A stretch of 64,000 nucleotides of DNA from Hirsutella rhossiliensis (taxonomy: Eukaryota; Ascomycota; Sordariomycetes; Hypocreales; Ophiocordycipitaceae). Position 1 is the stretch's first letter, and each line of letters opens with the position of its first letter. The stretch covers positions 372,001 through 436,000 of the forward strand of contig NW_025408668.1 in the NCBI RefSeq assembly GCF_020360975.1, in the 5' to 3' direction. The position numbers were made by a program, and so were the translations under genes. Positions 10,846 through 20,877 of this stretch are shown in pieces. The notes under the pieces were generated by a model. That model was not told where the DNA came from. It saw only the letters and a program-made list of their open reading frames with translations, and did no database searches.

Positions 10846-10859
10846 GGTTATGAGCCCGG
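10846..10859 (+). promoter_or_regulatory. Copia-2 primer-binding site (initiator tRNA-Met anticodon arm)
   Basis: Directly after the LTR, GGTTATGAGCCCGG is the complement of the anticodon stem-loop of eukaryotic initiator tRNA-Met (CGGGCTCATAACC). Use of an internally cleaved tRNA half is known from Drosophila copia, so minus-strand DNA synthesis here is inferred to be primed the same way. Confidence 0.7.
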
Positions 10860-10984
10860 GAGGCCAACTGCAAAGAGATGAGTTTGACCAAACAGCTTAA
10901 TCACACAGCTAACTACACAGCAAGCACAGCAGCACGATAACCGCAAAGATCCTATAGGCTCTCGAGCCTCTTCCACTGCGCACC

Positions 10985-13900
10985 ATGACAGTCACCTCTC
11001 TCTGCACATACATACAAATCGAATCTGCTATCACGAAGCTGAAATCGACACAATCTCCCCCTTTTACGACTGTGCCGAATACACCCAGGAGCCACATTGA
11101 CCCAATCCTCCTACAATTCCTAACACTACTGATCTCGCAGGGGCTGAAATTTGAAGGTGTGCATAAGAAAAGGGTAGTGGCTGAAACCAAGGGAAAATGG
11201 TCCCATCCAAGGATCCGCGATGTGTCAAGTGCAAAGGCATCGTCCTCAGCAGCCCGCTCGCCTCCTCCACAAGACACAGAGCCCTTTGCCAGCCCAACAC
11301 ACTTCGTCTTCCTTATAGCTAGCAAGCGTACGGTCAAGAAGCACGTGCTGCAAAGCATCCTCAGCAGCAACGACGAGCACGTCCAACTCCTCAGGCAGCA
11401 GCCTCTCGATGTCCAGCGTCACTGGGATCCTCAAGCTGTCTTCACAAACCGGATGGATCACCTGGAACGGGAGATCAGGGACCTGCTAACCGTGGCAGGG
11501 TACGGAGACCTTCTTCCGGGCGGTAGGAAAGCCGTCCAGCCAGCCCAGCGAGACGAAGAGTCAGAAAACGTCTTCGAAGATAGGCTTGAAATCTGGCTAG
11601 ACAGACAGACCAGGGTTAAAGCAGTCCTCTGCAACCGACTTAGCTTTCTAGCCCGTGAGGATGTCAAGCACCTAGAAACGGCCGCGCAGATCCTCCAAGC
11701 CATCGAGGCGCGCTACAAGCCCAGTGGCAGCGCTTGCTTCCAGGAGCTGGATAAGAAGTACATGGACCTGACTCTCGATGTCTGTACTGATGTCATGGAC
11801 TTCGCCGAAAAACTCCGACAAGCCCGCTCAGAGCTGCTAGAGCTCGACGTCTCTTGTCAAATCGGGGAACCCCAGTTCATCAGCAAGTTCCTCACAGGGC
11901 TAGGTCCAGCCTACGAGGTGTTTCTCACAGCATTCTATCAGCAACACAACCTGCTGCCAAAGAGGGACCTTGCTGGAGCGGTCAAAAGACCAGCAGTCTC
12001 CTTCGAAGAAGCCATCGCCGCTGCTGAACACGAAGAACAGAGCCAGAAGCAACGAGGCGCCACCGCCGGTCAAGCTCTTGCCATGACTCGGAGAGACAGA
12101 GACGTGCCCGTCTGCACCCACTGCAAAAGGAAAGGACACACCGTGGATAAGTGCTTTAGAGTCCATCCAGAGCTCAAGGCCGACTTCGACAAGAGACATG
12201 CAGAGAGACTCAAAAAGAAACAGGATCATCGCGGCAGGCAGGAGCCCACTACATCTTCCACTACACCTTCCATCACAGATATCCAGACCGCCCTAGCCTA
12301 CTTGCAAGGTCAAGCCAATGACCAACCACAGTCGCAGTCACAGGCTCTTGCCAACCTCGCTATGCCCCGTTTCACCTTCCCATGCACGATACACCTCGCC
12401 CCTCCTGGTGCTGCCAATCCAGTGGGAGTGCGTGATGATCTGGATCCGGCAGCACTGGCCGCTCAGCACACGCTGCTTTCACAGATCCACATCCTCGACA
12501 CAGGCGCCTCACAGCACATCTTCTGCCGCCGAGGCAAATTCGGGCCCCTTGCTCCGTACACTGGTCTTCCCTACGCAGGGGCCAAGGGAGCCCAATTCCT
12601 GCCCATGGGCGCCGGCAGCTATGACCTGCCAGTGAAGGTCTGTGGGAAAGACCACATGCTGACCTTCCAAGACGCCCTCTGTGCCCCTGACGCAGGCGTC
12701 AACCTGGTGTCCGTCACAGCTCTCGGCAAGCAGGGGTGCTGGATCCTTGGCAATGGCGAGCACGCTGCCATCGTTAAAGGCGGCCAGATTGTGCTGACGG
12801 CCACTGTGGCTAATGGTGTCTACGTGATTGACGAGCCAAACAGAGACATCAACGCCGCACTGGCTAGCCTGCGTACTCGGGATCCTGACCTGACCTTCTG
12901 GAACGAAGCTACTGATGAAATCAGGCGTCATAGCAACCTTTCTGTCGTCAGCAGCGACCCAGCTGCCCTCGTCACCTCGCAGGTCCAAGATCCCAACCTA
13001 CGCATCTGGCACGAGAGACTGGCCCACCTCAGCGAGCGCAACATCAAGAGGCTGCAAGGGATGTCCACTGGTCTGCGACCCCAATCGCCACAAGACCCGT
13101 GCGAGGCCTGCGCTATTGGCAAGATCAAGGAAGGATCTCATAGGCACTCTATTCGAAAGGGAACCTGGCCGCTAGAAAGTCTGCATATTGACATCTGTGG
13201 GCCGTTTCCGGACACTGGATACGACGGCAGCAGATACTGGGTGGCCATCCTAGACGACTACACTCAGTACGGATGGACCTTTAGCGTGGCCACCAAAGAC
13301 AGCCTCTTCCCGATCTTCCAGGCGTTCCTTCAGAAGCATGAGACGCCTACCAGGCGATGCCTCTACGTGCGGATGGACCTAGGAGGTGAAAATCGCTCCA
13401 CGCTGCTAGATGCCTTCTGCACCGACAAGGCGATCGAAGTCATCTACGCCGCCACGGAACAGCACCAGCAAAACGGGGCCATTGAGGTCTTCCATAGGGT
13501 CCTAAGCGAGAAGCTCAACCCTACGCTAATTCGGTCCGGCCTCGAGCGCAAATGGTGGCCCTACGTACTCCAGAGCATCACCTACGTCCGCAACTTGTCT
13601 CCTACAGCCAAGTTACCTACCACACCGTACGAAGCCTGGCACGGCGAAAAACCTGATGTTACCCATCTTCGAGTCATCGGATCAAAAGGCTGGGCACTAC
13701 TGCCAGCAGCCAAACGCAGGAAGCTGCAGCCTAAGGGTATCCCGTGCAGAATGCTGGGGTACCAAGGGCACTGTAACTACATCCTGCTTGATAGCAGCAA
13801 CAGGGTCTTCGTGTCTCCCAACGTCATCTTTGTCGAACACGTCGCCAAGCCTACGGTCTCTGAAAGACAGCCCAAGAGGCCCAAGACTGGCCAAAGCCTT

Positions 13901-15837
13901 GGCCAGCTGATCCGGGAGGAAGGCCAGCAAGCCGAATGTCCGCCTCGGACACTTCGCAACGGCAACAATACAACAGCCGACACCGCGTCTCTCTACACAC
14001 CAGCAACTTCCACAGCGCTCTCGCCCGAGCCTGAAGATAGCCAAACCTCAGATTCCACGCGAGACCTGTCTGACAGCTCTGAAGACAACATAGTGTCCCA
14101 TAGAGACGAGTCGGACGACAGTGCCCTGCTCGACCTGCTGGAAGAGACAAGCCCCGAACCATCTGTTTACTCAACTATCCATGCCGCTGCTGATCCGATC
14201 AGGCCGTCGGTCAGAAGGTCCACCAGACAAAGAGTTCCCCCTCTGCGCTATGGCTATAATTTCGATCACGCCTTCGCAATGGCTATGGCCATCTCACAGC
14301 AATGGGAAGACCACGAGCCCCTTGCCTTCAAACAGGCCATGCAGTCAGATAGCGCCAAGAACTGGCACGCCGCTATGGCGGACGAAATCCAGTCCCTGCA
14401 GGTCAACAAGACCTGGGAGCTCACTGACCTCCCGCCAGGCAGGAAGGCCCTACGAGGGAAGTGGGTTTATAGGCTGAAAAGAGGGACCGACGGCCAAATC
14501 GTCCGCCATAAGGCCAGATTCGTTGCAAAGGGCTACGAGCAACAGGAAGGCATCGACTATAGCGAAACCTTCGCCTCAGTGGTCAGGCCAGAAAGCTACA
14601 GAACAATTTTCGCCATAGCCGCCGCTGAAGACCTAGAGATCGAGCAAATGGATGTCAAGACCGCTTTCCTCTACGGGGACATCGACGAAGAAGTCTACCT
14701 CGAGCAGCCAGAGGGCTTCGAAGACGGCACTGGCCGCGTCTGCAGGCTCAAGAAGGCCATCTATGGGCTCAAGCAGGCGCCTCGCATCTGGTTCCACACC
14801 ATCACCAAGTTTCTTGAGACACTAGGCTACAGGCCCATTGCGGCAGACGTCAGCGTCTTCGTCCGTGGCAAGAGCATCATTGCAATCTACGTCGACGACC
14901 TACTTCTCACTGGAGCCTGTCCTCGGAGGTCCAACGGATCAAGGATGCCCTCAGCAAACGCTTCCAGATGACTGACCTAGGTCCCTGCTCCCATTACCTA
15001 GGCATTAAAGTCACTAGAGATAGGGCCAGGCGTCGGATCGAACTGTCCCAGCGAGCCTACATTGAAAAGATCCTGGGACCTACAACATGTCAGACTGCAA
15101 CCCAACGGACACCCCTATGGCCGCAGATCAGCTCCAACCACCCGCAGAGGACTGGCACGCCCTCCCAAGGACCAGGCCGCCTATGCCAAGAGGGTAGGCT
15201 CACTGATGTATGCGATGCTCGGCACTAGGAGCGATATCTGCTTCTCCGTTGGCGCCTGCTGCAGACACCTTGCCAACCCAACGTCTCAGCACCAGACAGC
15301 TGTGAAACGCATCATGAGATATCTTAAGGGCACCATTGACTATGTGCTAGTCTTAGAGGGACCACTGCAGCCGATCCAAGGCTACACTGACGCAGACTTC
15401 GCGGCGGACCTGCACACCCGACGATCGACGTCAGGCTTCTTCTACAGCCTCGGCTCAGCAGCCATCAGCTGGACCTCCAAGAGGCAGCCCTGTGTCACGC
15501 TCTCATCCACAGAGGCCGAATACGTGGCTCTGACCCAGTCAGCCCAGGAGGCCATCTGGCTGCGTTCCCAATGAAGGACCTAAGCCACCCACAGGCTGTG
15601 CCAACAGCCATACACGAGGACAACAAGGGCGCTATAGATCTGGCCAACAACCTCAGCACCACTCGCACTAAGCATATCTCTCTTAAGTGGCACTTCATCC
15701 GAGAGAAGGTTGCAGAAGGGACCGTCAGCCTTATCAAGATCGAAGGCACCAAGCAGCCTGCTGATGGGCTCACCAAGGCCCTGCCACGAGATGCCTTCCT
15801 CCGTTTCCGGGACTCTCTAGGCGTCAAGTCCGATTAG
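10985..15837 (+). pseudogene. Copia-2 Gag-Pol polyprotein with late frameshifts
   Basis: One frame is open for 1328 codons from the ATG at 10985 to 14971. It has a CCHC knuckle (CTHCKRKGHTVDKC, about residue 377), an aspartic protease (ILDTGASQHIF, about 504) and a GAG pre-integrase HHCC region. The integrase core follows, with HIDICG, MDLGGEN and NGAIEVF (about 735, 800, 832), then reverse transcriptase up to YVDDLLL (about 1301). Single-base shifts near 14920, 15075, 15160 and 15560 break the rest, but the downstream frames still read reverse transcriptase thumb and RNase H (TDADFAADLHTRRSTSGF, STEAEYVAL, HEDNKGAIDLA). The end is TAG at 15835-15837. A single Gag-Pol frame is usual for Copia. 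It is defective as written. Confidence 0.92.
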
Positions 15838-15916
15838 AAGCACCACACTGCTCAGCCTCTAATCGAGTGGGAGTGTCACAGGCATCTTCGGCCCTCCTTA
15901 GGCACTCAAGCCTCTA

Positions 15917-16133
15917 CACACTGACGGAGCTCTGAGGCCACTCCGCGAGATCAATCTGGCCCTCCCTTGGCGAAGACCCTTCTGCAAGAAGGCAGCCACA
16001 CTGACGGAGCTCTGAGGCCACTCCGCGAGATCAATCTGGCCCTCCATTGGCGAAGACCCTTCTGCAAGAAGGCAGCCACACTGACGGAGCTCTGATGGCC
16101 ACTCCGCGAGATCAATCTGGTCATCCCTCCGCA
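15917..16133 (+). repeat. 80-bp tandem repeat in the Copia-2 3' region
   Basis: Three head-to-tail units start at 15917, 15997 and 16077. Units 1 and 2 differ at one or two positions; unit 3 is partial and more diverged. Each contains CTGACGGAGCTCTGAGGCC and CGCGAGATCAATCTGG. It lies between the pol stop and the 3' LTR and has no convincing reading frame. Confidence 0.9.
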
Positions 16134-16164
16134 GTCCACGCGTTGCAAGCAACGAACCCGTAGG

Positions 16165-16544
16165 CGCGCTATTTCCCTGTGTTTTTTACCCACGAAGGTG
16201 ATTTTGGGTTTTAGCGAGGGCCTAGACGGGACTATCGTTGCCGCTGCACGGCACCTTGACTGTCTGACAGAGCCGCCCTTCAAGCGAGTTTGAGGTGGGT
16301 CATCCGGACCCCTGAAAGGCGCTCCCAGGGGGTTCTGTCAGCCGCTTGGAAGTGGCATATTAAGGAGGTCACCCCCATTAAGGGTCATTACTATTTCACG
16401 TTACCTAAAGTGGCGCACTCTTTCCCAATATTTTTCACCCATAAAGAGGTGTTTTTTGGGTTTTAGCGAGGGCCCTAGGAAACAGCACACTGCTGCACAG
16501 CACCTTCGCCTGTCTGTCAGAGCCGTCCTCAGAGCGAGTGGGAG
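16165..16544 (+). repeat. Diverged tandem duplication of the Copia-2 pre-LTR segment
   Basis: The block before the 3' LTR (about 16420-16544) has GGGTTTTAGCGAGGGCCC, GTCTGTCAGAGCCGTCC and the start of the LTR. A diverged copy occurs at about 16165-16370 with GGGTTTTAGCGAGGGCCT, GTCTGACAGAGCCGCCC and then a degenerate LTR start (TGAGGTGGGTCATCCGG, CTTGGAAGTGGCATATTAAGG). The element therefore carries an old partial LTR just inside its real 3' LTR. Confidence 0.75.
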
Positions 16545-16705
16545 TGTTGAAGTGGGTCATCAGAAACCCTGAACCCCTGAAAGGCTCTCTGAGGAGCCTC
16601 TGACACTAGCTTGGAAGTGATATATTAAGGTGGCATTTCTCTGTATTTACTCACAGATTTCTTTAACCTTCAATGAACACTTCATCCGCTACACAGCCTT
16701 CAACA
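16545..16705 (+). repeat. Copia-2 3' LTR
   Basis: This 161-bp LTR looks identical to 10685-10845 and is followed directly by the GGATG target duplication (16706-16710). No clear polypurine tract longer than GTGGGAG precedes it. Confidence 0.93.
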
Positions 16706-16710
16706 GGATG

Positions 16711-17730
16711 GTAGCTTGTATAAGAGCTCGTATCATCAACGAAAACCATCGCAGGTTACAGTACAGTAAGAGGTTGTGGTGTATTGACTGCTCTGAAGCG
16801 ATTGTTCCATCTCTCCAAAAAGGCGACTTCTTATAGTTCTGTCACTTGTGGCTGCCTTCGAGTGGCGATGTCACTACCCAGGCTGCCTAGATGACGTTGT
16901 CATCAGAAGGTTCGATGCCACTGCTTAACAACGACGTTATTCTGCTGACGACCCCTGACACGTGACAGCCGACTTGTTGAGTGACTCAAGCATTTAATCG
17001 GAAGTCATAGGCTCCTTTGGTTCTCCCAGGATCGGAGCATCCTTTTCGATATTGACAAAGTCAAAGACCTTGGAAGTCTCAGCCCTTGAGACGAAATCAT
17101 CGTACTAGGAAGCCCATTCGGACGGTCTAGAGAGCGTGACTTCAGACTTGGCTGTCATCTTGGGAAAGCCTTTGGTGTTGGGAAATTGGCAGCAAGGAGG
17201 GACAGAACGATTGGCGCAAGCAAGCAGACAAGAGCGGCAGGGTTTGTATCCCCTGAGTGATGTGTGCGTGTGGCGATAGGCACCGTGCGAACGATCTTGC
17301 ACGATCCCTTTGACTGCGTGAAGGCCGGTCAGGGGTCACGAGCCCCACAATACGTAGCTACATGTCATATACGCATTCAGGGGCTAGGTCCCTCCCCTCA
17401 GGTGTGCCACTAAATAGGTGTGGCAGCTGACTAATTGGAAAGTCTCTCAACACGAGTTCTGCGAATGACAATAAAGTGGGGCGTGGCACGGGTAGCTTAA
17501 CCTTATATTCTGCCTTCTAGAAGCACTTTGTGGTGGGACCGCTACAGGTTCGCGTCCGTGCGAGCCGCTGTCGTTTGAGACTAGCGATGGGATACGGTCG
17601 CACATTAGGCAAGGTTGGCAAAAACCGCACCAAAAAAAAAGGCTCTCTACCCCTCAATCCCTCAGCCCATCAATCCCTCGAGACACCTTCGTCAATTGAA
17701 GCCTCTGTATTTCCACATCTACGATAAACG
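16711..17730. other. Flank of Copia-2 with a Copia-4 gag relic
   Basis: Apart from the gag relic at 16994-17158 I find no gene here. The stretch 17340-17540 may hold part of that relic's LTR, but I could not define its ends. A poly-A run at about 17631-17639 lies shortly before the gene at 17731. Confidence 0.4.
16994..17158 (-). pseudogene. Copia-4 relic: start of a Copia gag gene
   Basis: From an ATG at 17158 the minus strand reads a short Gag-like N-terminus: a TLSRPSEW block, an in-frame TAG, then YDDFVSRAETSKVFDFVN and EPKEP. The pattern of a Trp-containing block followed by an acidic segment and a Pro-rich turn resembles the N-termini of Copia Gag proteins. Only about 55 codons remain before a stop at 16994. 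Evidence is resemblance of pattern, not a full domain. Confidence 0.45.
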
Positions 17731-18885
17731 ATGCCTAAACGCAGGCTGGACCTTGAGCCCTTTCGGGCTCACATCAATGAGCTCTTTCTGTTAAAGTCCA
17801 CGCAGCAGGAAATGCTGCAGTCATTGAACAATCTTCTTGTTAGCCAAGGCTCCCCGACAGTCGGCTTGCGGCTCTTTCAGACTCAACTTGCAGACTGGGG
17901 ACTGTCTCGTCAAGTACAGCTTGATGACCTATCCGAAGATATCGTTGAGATGCACGACTCTGGATTTACACACCAAGCTATCCAGGCTCAGGTCAATGAC
18001 ATCCTTCGTGCAAGAGGCAGGCCGGAGATCTCGCCACGCTCGCTAAGGAGCTATCTGGCTACTTCGGGACTTTCACGGCATAGCCACGCCCATGTCTCTG
18101 AAGAGCTTATTGAACGAGTTCGCTTTTACTTCTATGCATACGGCTATAGTGACTCTTCAATCCTTCGTGACTTGCAAGCCAAGGATGGAATGACGGTATC
18201 CCTTTTTACAGTCGTACGCGCTCGACTGCAAAATGGAATGAAACGCCGTTTAGGCACGCAAGAGGAACAGCAAGCGGCCCTTTGTGCGGCAATTGAATTC
18301 CTCGAAAGGGACCTCCAACAGACACCTGCGGTTCGTTCATTTGGCAGAGGCTATCTGTACAACTATGTTCGATTAAAGGGTGGCGTCTTAGTATCACAGA
18401 ACCGTCTCTATGACTTCTATCGTTCAGTCTTTCCTGAAGAAGTCCAAAGGCGCCGCGAGGGCAACTTCAAGCACCGTACCGACTTTACTGTGCCGGGACC
18501 AAACTTCCTTTGGTGCCTCGATGGGTACGAGAAGCTCAAGTGCTTCGGCTTTCAAGTCTACGCTTGCATTGATGCATACTCGCGTTGCATTATCTGGTTC
18601 TTCTTAGGAAGATCAGCGACTACAGCTTTAAGCACACTAAAGCAGTATCTTGTCGCTGTACAGCGTCTTGGAATGCGCCCATTTTTCACTCGTTGCGATT
18701 GTCACGGGCTGTGCCCGGCTTGGTGGACCCGGTTGTACCGGGTCCGGTGGGTCGTGCTCGGGTGGCAGTACCGGCCCCGCTCCGCGGACCCAGAAGCTGC
18801 GAGAACATTCTGTGAAGGGCAATATAAGCTCGCACTCGAGGCTACGCCTCGAGTTCGGCTTCCTTTCCTCCTTAGCTCTAGATAG
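17731..18885 (+). pseudogene. RVE-1: integrase-core (DDE) protein with N-terminal HTH repeats, broken at 18700
   Basis: The ATG at 17731 opens 384 codons. Residues about 5-55, 60-112 and 125-165 look like three helix-turn-helix segments of similar layout, each ending in a WGLSR/SGLSR-type helix end. From about residue 235 there is a retroviral-integrase-like core (VPGPNF, WCLDGYEKL, CIDAYSRCIIW, TTALSTLKQYL), clearly homologous to the gene at 60859. At 18700, just after the second acidic motif (RCD), the sequence becomes unrelated, and the frame ends by chance at 18885. There is no LTR, reverse transcriptase or gag around it. The family name is uncertain: an integrase-type DNA transposon, or a gene derived from one. 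Confidence 0.7.
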
Positions 18886-19282
18886 ACAACACATAGGCAC
18901 CTGCTAGTTGAACAAACTCCGGGCCAGCCTCTTACAAAAAGTGAGATGCACATCCCAGCATGTCACACATGGACCAACGGCCATAACGACCACTTGCACA
19001 GCGCCCTTCGGAGCGCGTTCCACTTTTGCCTGTCTGCATAGTGTAACACAGCAGCTGCGGCTACTAGAACAGCTGATATGGCTTGTCGCTTGGTGCAACA
19101 ACTACAGTTAACACCACGTCTCACAGGAACGCAACGATCCCGGTGTAAAGCTATTTGCCATTTCGGTCCTCTGGTTCTCTTGCGGCAACTTAGGGCCGAA
19201 ACCAGCTCTCTATTTGTGGTGCTGTGGCAGATGAATGCAAAGGCGAATCTCGTAATGCAACCATCTGCGCCAAGGTGCTACC
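18700..19282. other. Sequence interrupting RVE-1, possible solo LTR
   Basis: It begins TGTCACGGGCTGTGCCCGG, is rich in small inverted repeats, and has AATATAAGC (18821) shortly before an inverted CTCGAGGC/GCCTCGAG pair. A TG start plus TATA box is LTR-like. No matching CA end with a target duplication was found, so the right boundary and identity are open. The rest of RVE-1 is not recognisable downstream. Confidence 0.35.
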
Positions 19283-19774
19283 GGTAATAATAGCTGTATG
19301 CCTTGACTCGGAAGCACAATTTCTCGCGAAGGAGAGATCAAAAGTGGGCATAGAAGTGAATAAAGGGACTTTTCATAGGTAGATTCCCAGATGATCTGAT
19401 AGTCTGTGATTTCCATGTGTTCTTTATCCGTCTAACCCTCCCCTTTTATATCCCTCTATGCCTTCCCTAAGTTAATATCCCGTTTTCAGGTATAGTATAC
19501 ATTCTATCAGGAAGAGGGCACTTCTTGCCTCTTACTGAAGGCCACGTAAGTCATCTATGTCAGCACATTCAGCTCGATCTCCCCGATCAATAGCTTTGCA
19601 AGCTATTAGGTCGATAGTTTAATCTCTTGAGGTCCCCGAGCCAGTAAAAGTTATGCCGGACTCCTCAAAGGGTCCCCGTTCGAATAGGAGATCCTCCGGA
19701 CCCCTCAGTGGTCTAGGAAGAAGAAACAACAGTCTGCAGACTTCCCTTCTTACCTGGTTTCAAGCTGTATTACC
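19283..19774 (-). repeat. Repeat R, copy 1 (492 bp)
   Basis: The reverse complement aligns along most of its length with 47402-48066 once the MITE inside that copy is removed. Shared blocks include GGGGTCCGGAGGATCTCC, GATCGGGGAGATCGAGCTG and CTCTTCCTGATAGAATGTA. The ends are imperfect inverted repeats, GGTAATAATAGCT and AGC(T)GTATTACC, so it may be a non-autonomous DNA element or a MULE-type end. No coding frame is present. Confidence 0.75.
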
Positions 19775-19799
19775 TAGAGAGACCTAGAGACCTCAACTC

Positions 19800-20149
19800 G
19801 TTCGGACCTTCTTCTCGACAAGGACGTCGTCAACAGCCGCCACTACAGAAGCAGACCGATTGACTGGTGGAAGATCAACCGGAGCCGATATCCGCGACTG
19901 TCTCTGATGGCAGTAGACATGCTTACGATTCCATCGACGTCCGCGGAAAGCGAGAGGACGTTTAGCAGCGCAGGACGTATGACGGCACCATTGAGAAGCC
20001 GGCTGCGGAGGGAGATCGTAGCGATGGCTCAATGCATTCGATCGTGGAGTAAAGCTGGGATCTACAGGCCTTCACTGCCGCTGTTTAGCCTCAACGAGGA
20101 TCAATGGATTGATGCTCTTGCGTCGCTGAAGGGGCGGAGTGACATTTAA
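19800..20149 (+). pseudogene. hAT-4 relic: C-terminal dimerisation domain of a hAT transposase
   Basis: The frame ending in TAA at 20147-20149 reads the hAT dimerisation signature: DWWKINRSRYPRLSLMAVDM, then STSAESERTFSSAG and RSRLRREIVAMAQCIRSW. The rest of the transposase is missing to the left. It is followed by a repeat array (20335-20580) that is probably its subterminal region. Confidence 0.75.
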
Positions 20150-20334
20150 TCAGCTTGACAAGACAGCAATTGACCGTGCTTTCGACGTCTCATCTGCTGC
20201 AGCCATGATGTCTTTACACCCCTTGGCACTTCTTAAATCGAGGGATGTAGGAGTCCTCGTGATGGTGACAAAGACATGTATGATGTCGGTGAAACGCACG
20301 TTTGGTACCCCAATCTCTGCTGAAGTCCTACGTT

Positions 20335-20580
20335 CGATCGAATTCGATACGAATTCGATCGAACCTTGGCATTCGATAGGTATCGAATCTACGGGACACG
20401 CGTTCGATTCGAGTCGAATCAAACGGGCAAGAAATTTCACGCGTTCGATTCGATGCGAATCTACTGGGGACACATTCGATTCGATGCGAATCTGCTGGAG
20501 CCATGTTCGATTCGATGCGAATCTGCAGAGGCCCTATTCGATTCGAACGCCAAGTCTTGGCGTTCGATTCGATAGATTCG
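20335..20580. repeat. TTCGATTCGATGCGAATC repeat array
   Basis: At least seven copies of TTCGATTCGA-type units occur within 245 bp, several as inverted pairs (TTCGATTCGAT...ATCGAATC). The clearest (GTTCGATTCGATGCGAATCT) recur at roughly 35-bp spacing. Position after the hAT-4 relic suggests transposase-binding subterminal repeats. It has no coding sense. Confidence 0.7.
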
Positions 20581-20740
20581 TAAGATGTCCGTCCCTGACA
20601 CCAGAAGCAGCGCTCCTAATAGTGTGGACCATTAAGAGGACTAAAATACTTCGAACACCCGTTAAGTTGCCAATGCAAGGGGCTTAACGGCTGAATATCC
20701 AGCCCGAAGGGTGAACATCGTATACCTGCAATTCAACTTT

Positions 20741-20775
20741 CCTAGGGGGGGACCCCCTAGAACCCCCCTTTCGCC
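20741..20775 (-). other. Candidate Helitron-1 3' hairpin
   Basis: Plus-strand CCTAGGGGGGGACCCCCTAG, followed by AACCCCCC, forms a GC hairpin about 105 bp past the helicase stop of Helitron-1. Helitrons have such a hairpin just before a CTRR 3' end. I could not identify the terminal CTRR with a T after it. Confidence 0.4.
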
Positions 20776-20877
20776 TGCAGCGGCCATCCAGCCGTTTAAA
20801 CCGCTCCTTGACTGGCCCAATCTAACTATATACCTATATCGAACCTCCCCTTCCTGTAGCTTATAGGAAGACGTCGT

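Larger units (their letters stand above)
10685..16705 (+). mobile_element. Copia-2, full-length Ty1/Copia retrotransposon (6.0 kb)
   Basis: Two 161-bp LTRs (TGTTGAAG...CTTCAACA) that look identical flank the element. A 5-bp target duplication GGATG lies at 10680-10684 and 16706-16710. The order is LTR, primer-binding site, gag-pol and a long 3' leader with tandem repeats, then LTR. Identical LTRs point to a recent insertion. Confidence 0.95.

Noticed and set aside
12509..12988. A 159-codon minus-strand frame inside Copia-2.
   Set aside because: It is antisense to the protease-to-integrase region, which has clear motifs.
17105..17302. A minus-strand frame with CRSC...CC that looked like a relative of the Cys-rich gene at 59834, which would have paired both integrase genes with such a partner.
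   Set aside because: Its downstream part reads as a Copia gag N-terminus, and the Cys residues lie in the leader of that relic; spacing does not match the 59834 protein.
20741..20775. CTAG at the edge of the GC hairpin as the exact 3' end of Helitron-1.
   Set aside because: The next base is G, not the T expected at a Helitron insertion site, and the spacing from hairpin to end is zero; left only as a candidate hairpin.
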